A DNA stretch of 64,000 bases from Macrobrachium rosenbergii. Its lineage: Eukaryota; Arthropoda; Malacostraca; Decapoda; Palaemonidae. A program made the translations under genes and the position numbers. The stretch spans positions 19,390,590 through 19,454,589 of the forward strand of contig NC_089792.1 in the NCBI RefSeq assembly GCF_040412425.1. The letters are read 5' to 3'. The notes below the pieces were generated by a model. That model was not told the origin of the DNA. It made no database searches and saw only the letters and a list, made by a program, of their open reading frames with translations. This document shows, piece by piece, positions 38,265 to 52,429 of the stretch (position 1 is its first letter; the number at the start of each line of letters is the position of its first letter).

Positions 38265-38370
38265 AGATAATTATCTTGAAAACTTAACGCACGTGGATGC
38301 AGATAACCTTATCAGATAATTATCTTGGAAAAAGTATTATTTTCTTTCTGAAAATAACGCACGTGGATGC
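38265..38370. repeat. Two-copy direct repeat leading into a foldback
   Basis: AGATAATTATCTTG followed by AACGCACGTGGATGC occurs twice (about 38265-38300 and 38315-38370); the second copy has about 20 extra bases between the blocks. The second GTGGATGC is the first part of the left arm of the foldback at 38362. Confidence 0.75.
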
Positions 38371-38579
38371 GAGTCAGCAATTCGGTCACTCCTGGATTTT
38401 TCATTCTTTTCATCTAGCAAAATTTATTTAAAATCCCAAACCCTATCAGAAAGTAAAAAACTGGTATGTCCATACCAGTTTTTTTTATATTCTAGTAGGT
38501 TTGGGATTTTAAATAAATTTTTGTTATATGAAAAGAATAAAAAATCCAGGAGTGACTGAAATACTGGCTCGCATCCACG
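38362..38579. repeat. Long inverted repeat (foldback F2), 218 bp
   Basis: The left arm starts CGTGGATGCGAG and the right arm ends CTCGCATCCACG. The centre is CTGGTATG-tc-CATACCAG, so the loop is two bases. Arms are about 107 bp and roughly 85-90% complementary by eye, including TCACTCCTGGATTTTT against the right-arm AAAAATCCAGGAGTGA and TTTAAAATCCCAAACC against GGTTTGGGATTTTAAA. No coding capacity and no target-site duplication is obvious. Confidence 0.92.
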
Positions 38580-38659
38580 AGGTTTCAATAGATAGGCTTC
38601 CGTGAGTGCTGGTTCACTAAATCTAGAGAACGCTAAGATACTGATGCGTAACAGTAACA

Positions 38660-38660
<1 letters not shown>

Positions 38661-38733
<73 letters not shown>
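38661..38733. repeat. (ATT)n microsatellite
   Basis: About 24 perfect units. Confidence 0.97.
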
Positions 38734-39077
38734 GCAATTGTTGCAGTGGAATAAGCCAAGAGGCTGTGTTCTTCCTTTATAAACAACCTAAGGCAAAGAT
38801 TCCCGTGTGAGCAAAAAGGAATAAATAAAAGAAAAAATAAGATAAAGATTAAAACTGCATGCTAAAATAAAGAAAGAAGAAAAAGATTAAAATTGAATAC
38901 CATACTCCCTATAGCAAAACATAGTACGGTAATCTGAAATTGAGGGATATAAGTAGAGACCTTCACATCTAGTAAAATCGTTTACTGTTGATACAATAGA
39001 GATACAAAATGAAGGTTGAGCAAAGTACATTTGCTGGAAAATGTAAATTCCATTGAGTTTTTGGATTTTATGTTACG
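38734..39077. other. No recognisable gene
   Basis: A-rich anonymous sequence. Confidence 0.5.
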
Positions 39078-39840
39078 CTCGAATAAATGAGCGAGCAGAG
39101 GGTTTTATTATCCAGGAAACTTACTCACTATGTAGGGGGCTCTGTGCATTGTTGGTGTGCTTTATTGGGTATGTAGTCACCACTACTTTTACCACTTGAA
39201 CACAAAATGAAGGATGAACTTTCAGTGAAGAAAACTTCCACAACATCAGCTGATTGATGCACTTCCCCATAAAGCACACCACCAATGCACCGAACCCTCT
39301 ACACAGTAAGTTTCCTGGATAATAAAGCCTTCTGTCACCTCATTCAAGCCAAAACTGTTTGCTTATGATGTGGAAATAGACCATCTCAACTGCTTATACC
39401 TTAATTTTACCTATTTACTGAACAGTCTTGTTATATATTCCAAAATTTTCCTTCATGGGGATTCTTGTCTGCGAAATCCAGCTTAGATCCTAATGGTGAT
39501 GTTATTTTCTGTGTATTTTGTGTCTGATAATCTTTCTACCATCCCTTACATTTATCCCCTAATACCTAAAAGAATCAACCACTTTAATTATTCTACTATC
39601 CGTGCAGTCATTCTTTCGACCTACCCTAATTTTGCTAACGTTAATTTTCAAATTCCTACTCATAAACACACTTTCAATCCCATTCAGCTTTTTCTCAAGA
39701 TTACCAACCAAATCTCCAAACTCCATAACAACACCTTCCTGTATCCCACAACTTTGTACCTACATCTTCAGTCCTTTGAACTTCTCTTATTACTCTTTCC
39801 ATAATATACTTTTTCATCGTAAAGGCTCAATAATGGCCCT
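39078..39840 (-). mobile_element. Antisense LINE relic with palindromic 3' region (family L1a)
   Basis: On the minus strand, 39840 to about 39490 gives late reverse-transcriptase remnants: an ESVFMSRNLKINVSKIRVG block followed by IIKVVDSFRY, matching the usual 'NLKVNVxKSK ... VxSFRYLG' region of LINEs. A stop replaces the residue after FRY. Downstream (39350 to 39078) is an inverted repeat: TTTATTATCCAGGAAACTTA with its complement, and GTGCATTGTTGGTGTGCTTTA with its complement, around a loop of about 90 bp. Only about 140 bp lie between the two parts, so the C-terminal basic domain was lost or scrambled. Confidence 0.6.
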
Positions 39841-40856
39841 CAGCAAATTACTTTGTACGTTGAATCGCCACTCAACAAACAGGAGAGGTGTTGTGGGCGG
39901 CCATTTCGGGGAGAAGAATTTTTGGGTCCCTGCGAGAATAATTATTGTTACCCCAGTTCTCTGGGTCACTTGCCATTTACCATGTTTGTATTGTAAGTCA
40001 TAGGTAACTGAACTTTATTTAGCTGTATTTGGTGCTGTATTTTCTTTACTAGAGTGTCTGGAATTGACCGTAATCTTTGTGATTAAACTCAATCATCAAA
40101 TGGAGATGATGGATGGAGAAAGATTGTATTTAATTTACGATGATAGAACGTCAAAGAAAGTTTCAGGATTACAAAGCGTTCTTTAAACATTGTCTTACAG
40201 ATATGATAATGCGCGTGATGATTATGATGATTATGAACCCTGTCAAGGTGATGATGATGACATTAGTGATGATTGTGACGATAATTGGTGAAAACTTTTA
40301 GTTACTAGACTAGTTGCAGTGAACAATCAAACAAGTTTTATTGCAGTTCCAAGCAAAAATCATTCCAAAAACTGTTTTTATTATTTACTAAAAATTAAGT
40401 TGCTGTAATGTTTTTAAGTTATCAAATGTTTAATCCCCGTTTTTCTTTTGATTTTTCATAAGTGGCTGGAGCATTATCAAATACTTGTATGGATAATCTT
40501 ACATGTATGTTTCAAGGTTTACTGTAATATATGAGTAGTTTAATATCCTTCCTTCATACTGACATCCATTTATAAGAAAAGATCCCAACACTGGTTTGAA
40601 ATGCAACAGCAGGGGTTTGTTCAGTTAGCAACGAACATAATTTTTCTGACTACTTTTTCCCCACAACACGCGGTTTTACATTTTAGTAATTCGCGTTAAT
40701 ATTTAAGATTAATACTTTAACAGACATGAAATTACATTCGATATAAAGTTTATAGTTTCACAGTCAATTTTGTTATAGCACTAAATCATTCTAATTAAAT
40801 CGGATAACTTTTTATTTGGAAAATATTGACAGGGTACATATAGTAAACAGTGTTAG
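39841..40856. other. No recognisable gene, 1 kb
   Basis: Contains a GATGAT-rich patch (about 40206-40290) and AT-rich sequence with no motif. Confidence 0.5.
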
Positions 40857-40858
40857 TA

Positions 40859-40947
<89 letters not shown>

Positions 40948-40975
40948 ATATAAATATGTATATATATATATGTGT
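40857..40975. repeat. (AT)n-(GT)n microsatellite
   Basis: AT 40857-40926, GT 40927-40946, then ATATAT variants. Confidence 0.95.
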
Positions 40976-41301
40976 GATATATTTTGAAACTAATTATAAC
41001 TTAGCTCCTAATATTTTTTTTTTGGTTTCTTTTAAAGTTGAGGAATGCTTTACTATCTTCAGCAAACAAATGGCAAGGGTAAAGTTCCAATCGTTTAGAA
41101 CAATACAAATCCATTTCAAAGTAGTTTATTAGACGAAGGCGTTTCAGAGCGACATGTTTCATTTTCGACTGAGAATGAATACAAAAGCAGTGCAGTTGGC
41201 ATTTATATAAATTCTTTTAGGAGAAATTCGAGCGTTAGGTATTGACGAGTGCAGGTATAAGGATTTATCGGGATGACAAGCCGGTTGAGAGATGTTGATG
41301 A

Positions 41302-41303
<2 letters not shown>
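40976..41303. other. No recognisable gene
   Basis: Anonymous spacer. Confidence 0.5.

Positions 41304-41358
<55 letters not shown>
41304..41358. repeat. (CT)n microsatellite
   Basis: Perfect CT tract of about 27 units. Confidence 0.97.
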
Positions 41359-41361
<3 letters not shown>

Positions 41362-42190
41362 CAATCAGCGGATACGGTAGTGATCATCTGAGAGAGTCCA
41401 TGGGTCATAAGGGTCACAGAGGTGTTTCAACGTCGATAATACTAATAGTTCTTCATATCGTAAATTAGTCGGCTGGGTTTCATCTTTAATAAACAAAGTC
41501 TTGAAAATCGAAAGACACACGAGGTTTCTCTCGCTGCGAGACAGTGGCTACACTTTCTTTTCTTTCTTTTTGTCTTTAAGTCTTCATCTGAAAACCCTTA
41601 TTGACAGAGTCAACACACTATATACCCAAGAGTGCTCCAAGGGGGAATCAGTCTGCAGAGAGAGAAAAGTTTTAGGGAAAGGTCATAAATAAATATGAGG
41701 GAACAAAAACTAAAACCGATACGCCTGAAATCAAGGAGGCATCAGCAGAGAGCAGAAATTAATTTGCTCCTCAGTTAGATATTTGGAGATCAGATGATTC
41801 TACAATTGCACTAGCCAAGATAAACTCCTAGCAAACTGAACAGTATTAAACCAGATGCTGGAACACTACACACTGATTGTTCCCTAGGGTACCGATTGAA
41901 GTTCAACAAACGAGTCCTAGTCACCCCCAGGTCCATTGATCTAGACTTTGGCCATCCCAATATAAGCTCAAGCACGGCCTCAGCCTCAGACGAAAACTAT
42001 TAGTAGCAGTGACGGAAGTAGCGGAGTACAATAAAAAAAATCCACCCGCCTAATTTCTTCTCTTCTCAAGTGAAAATAAAACAGTGTCAGTTTAATATTT
42101 TCCCAAGAGAATATAATTTCCCAAATGAATATAGATGACAAAAAGCCTATCCACCAACTTGAAAGAGAGAAGAAAATTATATGTATACAC
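41359..42190. other. No recognisable gene
   Basis: Anonymous sequence; open frames here (for example 41501-41692) are short and motif-free. Confidence 0.5.
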
Positions 42191-42216
42191 ACACATATGT
42201 ACATATATATATATAT

Positions 42217-42286
<70 letters not shown>

Positions 42287-42374
42287 CTGTGTGTGAGTAT
42301 GTATATGTATGGGTAAACAGTCTAGCAACCTAACTCTTGAAGCCTATCTGAGAACTGGAAGGATATAATATATA

Positions 42375-42454
<80 letters not shown>
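42191..42454. repeat. Two (AT)n microsatellite blocks
   Basis: AT 42205-42276 with ATGT/GTGT flanks, then AT 42367-42453, separated by about 80 bp of unique sequence and ending in a T-run. Confidence 0.95.
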
Positions 42455-42462
<8 letters not shown>

Positions 42463-43259
42463 TCTTTTATGTAACGTCGATATCGATTAACTCTACAAAT
42501 ATAAATAACCTTTTATTATGAATGTAGTGCACTTCGTTAAAAGATTTTCCTTTTCTATTCTAATTTAGAGCAAGTACATTTTTCGTTCATTTAGTTTTCA
42601 TATTTTGTTTCTTATGTTTGAATTTCGTATACCATCTTTCCTCCATTGTAAGTTTCGGTTCATATATATATATACTGTATATTTTTTATCTGGATTAACA
42701 CATAAATAACTGATTTTCATTAATATTTCCTTTGGCCATTGGCGAGTTTTTTCATTACTTGTTTTTATTGTCTCTGTTGTACGTTTTTGTTCATCTGAGA
42801 CAGTCTTCCATAAGAAGAAATTTTGTGACCGTGATCAATATAGGATATATTTCCGTTATTATAAACACCAGGCTGGAATGCGCATGTAAATGTTTAATAT
42901 GAACATAACCTCGGCGTGGTGCCATTTTCCTGATAGAAGGATGTCCCCAGAACAGACTGTGAACTCTCGTTTGATTCCCCTCTTTCAAAATCCTAAAGAT
43001 GTCCAGTTTTATTCCTAGTAATAGAGTAGATGTTTTTTTTTAAAGATTAAAGCCTCAACCACTTCCTCGGCCTTTTTTCCACATTAAACTTTGAATTTAT
43101 ACAGATAATTACACTGCAGACACGAGAGCCATTATGTTCGTCAGTGTTTCCCAGTTTTTTTTTTTTTTTTTTTTTAAAAATGGAAGACCATTGATTATTC
43201 ACGATGATGAAAGTTGTTTCTTGGCATATACGCTGTCACATTCGCCTCAAAAAAAAAAT
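42455..43259. other. No recognisable gene
   Basis: AT-rich anonymous sequence with a T-run at 43154-43175. Confidence 0.5.
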
Positions 43260-43650
43260 AAAATAAAAAAATCCACGGCATCCTCACTGAATAAATTAGC
43301 CTATATGTTATCCAAATGGATACCACAAACGACATATTCCTCTTTTATGAAGTCGTTGTAAATAAATATCAAATACCTCGCATTAACTCCTCCCTAACTG
43401 AAAAGACTTTTTCAGGGCTACGGAATACTGGTTCTTTTGTGCAGAGCACGGCAGTATGTTTTATGCTGATTTATATACGCATATTCCTAAATTATGATTT
43501 ACCCTTTTTACGTTTTAGTTCATTATCTTCTATGTATCTTTGTAGAGGAGATATCCCTACCACGATGCGGTATAACTACCGATGTATAGAAGTGTTCCAG
43601 ATTTGCATTAATTTAGTTCAAAGGAAGATAGGTTTGCCCTTTTTATAATA
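43260..43650 (+). mobile_element. Possible Penelope-like element relic
   Basis: A 110-codon open frame (43316-43648) reads NDIFLFYEVVVNKYQIP, EKTFSGLRNTGSF and SLSSMYLCRGDIPTTMR. These correspond in order to the 'LPFLDVLV...', 'KPTFTGLYxNxxSF' and 'SIGSxFxxKDxIPTxMR' segments of Penelope-like reverse transcriptases, as I remember them. The endonuclease part and the catalytic RT core are not visible, so this would be a short internal relic. I am moderately sure; a profile search would settle it. Confidence 0.45.
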
Positions 43651-44013
43651 TTGTAAGATATTCATTGGATCATGAAACTCAATGAATTTTAGTAAATGTA
43701 ACAGCATTTACACGTATATTGCATCAAGGAAACTCACTTTCATGTATCTTGAAATAGTCAAAGCTAAATTTGAATAGGCTCAGATCTCCTTTGTAGGGAC
43801 CTAGGCCCTGCTTCGGTAAGTCTTTGATCTACTGGAGGTCTGATTTGCAATTGTTAGATAGTTGCATTTCTGGAGAGTTGAACTGTCAGAATATAAGGAA
43901 TTCATATGGTTTCTGGAAATGGATCTTTGAATATTTTCCTTCTGTTTATTTATGTCGCATTTATTACATACACAAATTTACATACCAAAGTCAAAGTTGG
44001 CACTTTGCACGTT
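43651..44013. other. No recognisable gene; probable SINE tail
   Basis: AT-rich sequence that may include the body of the minus-strand SINE whose tRNA-like head is at 44014-44075, but I cannot define the end. Confidence 0.4.
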
Positions 44014-44075
44014 GCTAGCAAGCGATAATTGAACCACGGACCAGTGTTCTAACCACTGATGCATGCCACCCAGTG
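44014..44075 (-). mobile_element. tRNA-like head of a SINE (or tRNA pseudogene)
   Basis: On the minus strand the sequence runs TGGCATGCATCAGTGGTTAG (A box TGGNNNAGTGG-like with an insertion), then AACACTGGTCCGTGGTTCAA (B box GGTTCAATT), then TATCGCTTGCTAGC. Spacing between boxes suits a tRNA-derived Pol III promoter, but the arms do not close into a cloverleaf, so it is not an active tRNA gene. Confidence 0.55.
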
Positions 44076-44174
44076 TGAATATGTATATATATACATGTAT
44101 ACATATATATATATACATGCAAATATGTATGTATATATAACTGAATCACGAAAATATGGAACGTGATGAATATA

Positions 44175-45963
<1,789 letters not shown>

Positions 45964-46197
45964 TAAGTATACCTTTAGTTTTACCAGACCACTGAGCTGA
46001 TTAACAGTTCTATCTAGGGCTGGCGATGGAAGGATTAGTGTTTTATTTTACTGGCTTTAGAACCAACTGGTTACCTAGCAACGGAACCTTCAGCTTATTG
46101 TGGTAATCCGAATCATTTATTATAAAAAAAAAATTTCTTCACCAGAAATTAATTCTTATGCTTAATTCTTCATTTTGCCGGCGGTAGTTTACCTGGA
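45964..46197 (-). mobile_element. SINE S1, copy 2 (degraded)
   Basis: Body sequences of the S1 SINE are present in reverse: CAGACCACTGAGCTGATTAA, AACTGGTTACCTAGCAACGG, CAGCTTATTGTGG and TAATTCTTCATT. The tRNA-like head is nearly gone (only GCCGGCGGTAGTTTACC) and an A-run interrupts the body near 46121. It is the oldest-looking copy in the window, with no target-site duplication seen. Confidence 0.8.
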
Positions 46198-46765
46198 CCT
46201 TTAAATATAGCCATCAAATCGTTCACCTTTGCAGGCACTGCTCTTATCATAAGAAAAATTCATAATTCTGAAACCATTCTTGAGTTATTGATGAAAAAAA
46301 TAATTTGGAAAATCAAAAAAACTATGTTATAGTTTGGGGAGGGTTGGAGCTCGATTAATATTAATCAACGGGCAAAAGAAATTCTGTAGTTTCGATTGCT
46401 GGTTACCAAGACTCGTAATGATTTTTATCCAAATTCAATTAAGTTAATCAATATCCTTGATCAGCTTCCTCGTAATTTTGTCTCTGACGCAGAAAGGTCA
46501 CCTGCAGTGTTAGAAATAGTAAAGTTATAGTGAAGAGCAACAGGCATCTAGAATATATATTTTCATTCATACTGAATGCCGATAAATGACAATGAAGCTG
46601 ATTTCTGGTCGGCCTGGGCAAGGAATGAGCCGGGCATTGCCCCTCCAAAACTTGATGGGTACATGACGTGATGGCGATGTCATGAATTGAGCATGTAGCA
46701 TCCTACTCCCGTGCCTGTCCTCAGATCACTAGGCATAGAAAAACTGGAGTAGAGGATGCAGTTAC
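46198..46765. other. No recognisable gene
   Basis: Flanks the candidate exon at its donor side. No second exon was recognised. Confidence 0.4.
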
Positions 46766-47011
46766 CTTCCCTGTTATGATAATGGTTTTTCCATTAGTAG
46801 GTCCAGCTTGATCAGTAAATTGCCTGTTCCAGTTGGGATTATTATCAGGATTACCATCCACCCAGACCTCGGATACCAAGCTAGCAAATACATTAAGGCT
46901 AACTGTCCCTCCCAGATAGGTAGAATTCTGTCCAGCCTGGAAATTAATTCTTTGTAAACTCCCGCCCCCCCCCACAATATCTGCACATTTCTTAACGAAT
47001 GTTGACCTGGT
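46766..47011 (-). CDS. Candidate protein-coding exon of unknown family
   Basis: The minus strand is open for 201 codons (46721-47326). Its 3' part has natural protein composition and good splice borders. A CAG|ACC acceptor at 47012/47011 follows a pyrimidine-rich tract (about 47050-47075), and an AAG|GTAACT donor lies at 46766/46765. The enclosed 246 bp are exactly 82 codons, phase 0 at both ends. The peptide includes LQRINFQAGQNSTYLGGTV, EVWVDGNPDNNPNWNRQF and GPTNGKTIIITGK. NST is a possible N-glycosylation site, and the Gly/Asn/Thr-rich alternating pattern suggests an extracellular beta-rich domain. A run of nine G (46965-46973) codes four Gly and could hide a length error. I recognise no family. 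A transposable-element fragment or chance frame remains possible. Confidence 0.4.
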
Positions 47012-47329
47012 CTGACACATGTAAGCTAAATCATCAGCAACAATATGGGACAAGAAAATAAGAAAATAGATATCAAAAGAGAACGGCATTAGTGAGAAAT
47101 AATAATAAAAAAGAGTTAATGTTGATCGAGTCTTGTCAAGTGAATGTGCAGTAAATAGTAGTGTGCTACAAGGGAATATTATGATACCTTTGGAGTTTGT
47201 CCTTCTCATGGAATTGAAATGAAAAGTGGTTGGAGATGGAAGAGAATGTTTGATTGGAGTAACAATTAAAAGGTGACAGACTTGAAATATGCAGCTATTG
47301 CAGCCATAGTCTTGAAAATGCCACATAAT

Positions 47330-47930
47330 TTACAAAACTTGCTCAGTAGAGTACGTCCTATATCTAGGGAAATTGGACTTAAGATAAATTTAAGGAAAAA
47401 GAAATAATGAGGACAGAGCATGCATAAACGGATGTAATAATACCAGATGAAGAAAGTATTAATAAGGTTGAGTCTTTAAAACACTGTAATTACGGTCAGA
47501 GATATCACGTCAAACACTGTATTGCTACATGGGCATGAACTATGGTATAACAAGAAAACGTTAAAAGGTTGTATTGCTTTGAGAATAAAGCTGTAAAAAA
47601 TATTAGAATATTAGATAGCTGGATAGGTTATAAAATTACCATATGGGAAATTCCCTATGTAGATGAGAAAATAAAAAAAGAGATGGAGATGGATTGGACC
47701 CAACCGTACCACCTTGGAGAAAATAATAATCTACATGTTAGTATTTAGCTTGGCTCCCATGAGCCCCAGAAGAGTTAGAAGACCCAGGCCTACTCGGATG
47801 AGAGCTGTGAGAGAGAAAGCTGGGGATGACAGGAAATTCTTGCAAATGAAAGTATAGGAAAGACATGAGTGGCGGAATTTCGGAGGCCCTTTGCAGTGCA
47901 AGGCGTTAGTAGCGACAATACTAGTTACGT
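47330..47930 (+). mobile_element. LINE RT C-terminal relic
   Basis: The segment opens with VRPISREIGLKINLRKK, then after a frameshift EIMRTEHA and EESINKVESLKH, the usual late reverse-transcriptase 'GLKINxxKTxxM ... xxVxxFxYLG' region. Further on, RRVRRPRPTRMRAVREK and ERHEWRNFGGPLQC match the 'GRPRxTWRRxxE ... DRxxWRxxVxALC' C-terminus of RTE/CR1-like LINEs. Several stops break it. It lies about 300 bp upstream, in plus coordinates, of the candidate exon's acceptor side and is independent of it. Confidence 0.65.
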
Positions 47931-48094
47931 AGGTACGTAGTAACTATCAGTTGAGAGAAAGCTGGGGATGACAGGAAATTCTTGCAAATGAAAGTATAGG
48001 AAAGACATGAGTGGCGGAATTTCGGAGGCCCTTTTTTGCAAGGCGTTATAAGCGACAATACTAGTTACGTAGGTACGTAGTAACTATCAGTTGA
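47811..48094. repeat. 142-bp tandem duplication
   Basis: GAGAGAAAGCTGGGGATGAC begins at 47811 and again at 47953. Both copies run through ATGAGTGGCGGAATTTCGG and end TAACTATCAGTTGA. They differ mainly by CTTTGCAGTG against CTTTTTTG and by GTAG against TAAG in the middle. The high identity indicates a recent duplication of the LINE 3' end and its flank. Confidence 0.93.
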
Positions 48095-48219
48095 AAGAAT
48101 ACTTTGGAGCAGACAATATAACGTGTATGAAATTCATAAATTTCACTGATACTGATTTTACTCCATTTTTTCTAAATTATAAGATGCGCCTATGTTAACA
48201 GATGAGATCGTAACCTTTT

Positions 48220-49103
<884 letters not shown>

Positions 49104-50439
49104 AAGTTCCCCTGAATTAAAAGATAACACAATTTAAACCTCAGGAAAGTAACTAACTACTGAATTGTGGTTAAGGTCTTTATTACACCGATTTAGAAAT
49201 ACAGCTCATTACCGAAAGATATAAGATATAAGTAAACCGACCTTTGAAATTATCTTCCTCCTTTCAACTTCTGTGTCTCTTACCGTTTGCCGACCTTTCA
49301 AGAGGTTGAATCAATCTCCATCTTTTTTTGCTTCCATCAAGCGTGGGCTATGTGATAGCGCCAGGTTGCCTGTGCCAGGCCGTTCCCTGAAAAGAAAGTA
49401 TTCCAGGTCTGGATTCCCTTACGTTATCAGGTTCCTAGCGGCTATGCATCCTTATATCCTCCGGCATTCCTGCGTTCCAAAAATGAAACTGACCATCTTC
49501 CTGAGATCAAACGAACCTTTGAATTAGGGACCGTGCCCCATACAAAGTCGCGTTTGATCCTAATCGAATTTAGCTCTTGCTATTTTAGGAAACACAAAAA
49601 CATGCATTGCAGAGTTGCAAATTGAAAGATGCTTTGCGTTTTCCAAGTGCTAGAGAATGTTTTTTGCAAGACTGGAAATGTATGACGATTAGCTTGACTT
49701 TCTAAATAAATGAATGCACAAGAAGTTATCGCCACTAATTTTATGTAGAATGTCAAGAATACGGGTATAACATTTTGAAAAAATAATCTTACGCAATAGT
49801 CTCTCGATTATCCGTGTATACTTGCAGAATGTAAATATCCTCTTGAGTGTACGCTAAAACCATTTCTCTGTAAAATGTAGTCAAAACTTGTCACGAAAGT
49901 AAACCTTATTGGTGATTTTCTGGAGCAAATTTTTAATGTTATTTGTTAATAAAGAAAAATTGTTTTCGATAATTTTCATCTCTCTTTAAGAGATATAGAA
50001 AGGTTCTCGGTCGTTTTCATGAAACCACTACCTTACTACTAGTACTGGTAGTAATTATAACGATAATAATAATCAGAAGTCTTAATGAAGACGATACGTT
50101 CTAAATAGTATAAGGGTACTGCAAGTGTACGAGCCCCCAGTCAAGAGTACAAGTTATATTTTATTATCTCACGTTCGAATTAAACTCAAGAGATTTGATT
50201 GAAAAACCAAGAGCGCTACCACATAAACTATAATGGTCATAAAAGCAAATGAATTTAAGTACTTGCACAGTACCCAAGAAATTACCTGGCCGGGCTACCC
50301 ACTGTGCACGTCAGCTAGTTTTACCTGACTTCCAGTTCCACTGGTGACTCAAGTGATAAAATTTCATTTGAATTATCCTTTCAGAGTTATTATGATGGAA
50401 ATAAACACACAATTAAGTATGCAACAGAATTAGATTTTT
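49104..50439. other. No recognisable gene, 1.3 kb
   Basis: A plus-strand frame of 84 codons (49273-49527) in a slightly GC-richer patch has balanced composition but no motif. Nothing else noted. Confidence 0.45.
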
Positions 50440-51725
50440 AGATTTTTACTTTACATCGGGATCAAATCCGGGACTCTCGAGAGTGAAATCCAAGGTGATT
50501 TCTAGATAACTACTCAGGCACTGTAATAAGTACTTAGGCTCCAACTTCTTTTATGAGCTTTGGGACTCATTTGATAGCATCCCTGGGAAACACTCGAGAT
50601 ACCTTGGTTCAGTCTCCATTCATGGTACAAATTTATTTGTATTGGGCACGTGGTTGTATGCTTATCCCCATCCTCATCCTATTCATACAAAATGGGTAAT
50701 TCAAACGAGATGCTATCAACTGAATCGATGGTGAGTCGGGAAGTTGGGTAAAACTAGCAGAAAAACAAGGTGTGCCACCGGACCGGGTAATTTCATGGGT
50801 ACTGTGGGTACTCAGGCTCCAAATTTTTCGATATCCTTTGTGTGGGTCATTTGACCTGCATTTTAGTCTCGGGTCCAGTCCTGGAGCGAAGTGAAAATAT
50901 ATTTCTGTTTTACACACGATTCAGTTTTTGTTTCTGCGATATTCATACGGAAGAGGTAATTCAGATGAAATACCATTACTTGAGTCCCTAGTGGATCAGA
51001 AAGTTGAGTAGAAGTCTCGGGTGTGCAAGGAGTGTAGCCTGTCACGCAACTCTTTTGATACTGTTTAAGCACTTAGGTACCCAATTCTTTTACGACCAAG
51101 GAAGGTCTTGTGTTAACACCCTTGGCTTCTCCTGTGGAGTCCTGGATTCACTCCCCTTGTGAGGTAGGAATTAACTATCAGTTGCGCACGTTATTGTCCG
51201 TTGATTTCCATCATATTCACTCAGGATAATTCAAATGAAATGCCATCACTTGACAGTACGCCATAAAAGGTGGATGGAAAGTGCAGGTATGCAAGGAGTG
51301 CTGACTGCACAGGTAACTCCTTGGATACTTTGTAACTAAGATTCTAACTGTCTCTGTGACACTTTTGGGTTATTTGTTAGCGCCCATGGCTTTCACTCGA
51401 GAGCCCTGGGTTCCTTCCCAAAATAAGTTATTTCTGTTGCTCACGTGATTGTGTTGATTTTGATCGTAGTTACTCTGAAGAAGTGATTCAAATAATGTAC
51501 AGTACTATCACTTGAGTCCCATGGTGGGTCTGGAAGTATGGTAAAACTAGCTGGAATGCAAAGTGTGTACCTTGCCTAGGTAACTGCTTAGGCATTATTC
51601 AAATACTTAGGTTCCCACTTCAGGTGTAACATTTGTGGATTATTTCGTAGCCCCCTTGGCTTTCACTCAAGAATCCTGGGTTCGATCACAATGTAAGATA
51701 GAAATTTATTGCAGTTATTGTTGTT
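50440..51725 (+). repeat. Tandem array of about 270-bp SINE-like units (R3)
   Basis: An anchor resembling CTTAGGTTCCAACTTCTTTT recurs at about 50533, 50810, 51067, 51342 and 51605 (spacing 257-277 bp). Each unit has the same order: the anchor, a tRNA-like block, a block like GATAGAAATTTATTTCTGTT, CACGTGATTGTGT, ATTCAAATGAAATGCCATCA, then GGGAAGTTGGGTAAAACTAG and GGTAACT. The tRNA-like block has an A-box-like GGGTCATTTGATAGC, CCTTGGCTTTCACTCGAGAG and a B-box-like CTGGGTTCGATC. The last unit is cut off near 51725. The array is preceded at 50457-50500 by an inverted piece of the B-box block (CGGGATCAAATCCGGGACTC). Units are clearly diverged. Single relatives lie at 11517-11718 and 52430-53050. 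Confidence 0.85.
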
Positions 51726-52423
<698 letters not shown>

Positions 52424-52429
52424 TTCTGA

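Noticed and set aside
44014..44075. Functional tRNA gene
   Set aside because: The A and B boxes fit, but acceptor and anticodon stems do not close, so a SINE head or pseudogene is the better call.
49273..49527. 84-codon plus-strand frame as a gene
   Set aside because: Lies in a GC-richer patch but shows no motif; the Arg/Pro-rich peptide is not recognisable.
50440..51725. CRISPR-like array
   Set aside because: Units are about 270 bp, diverged along their whole length and contain tRNA-like boxes; there are no short constant repeats with unique spacers, and the genome is eukaryotic.
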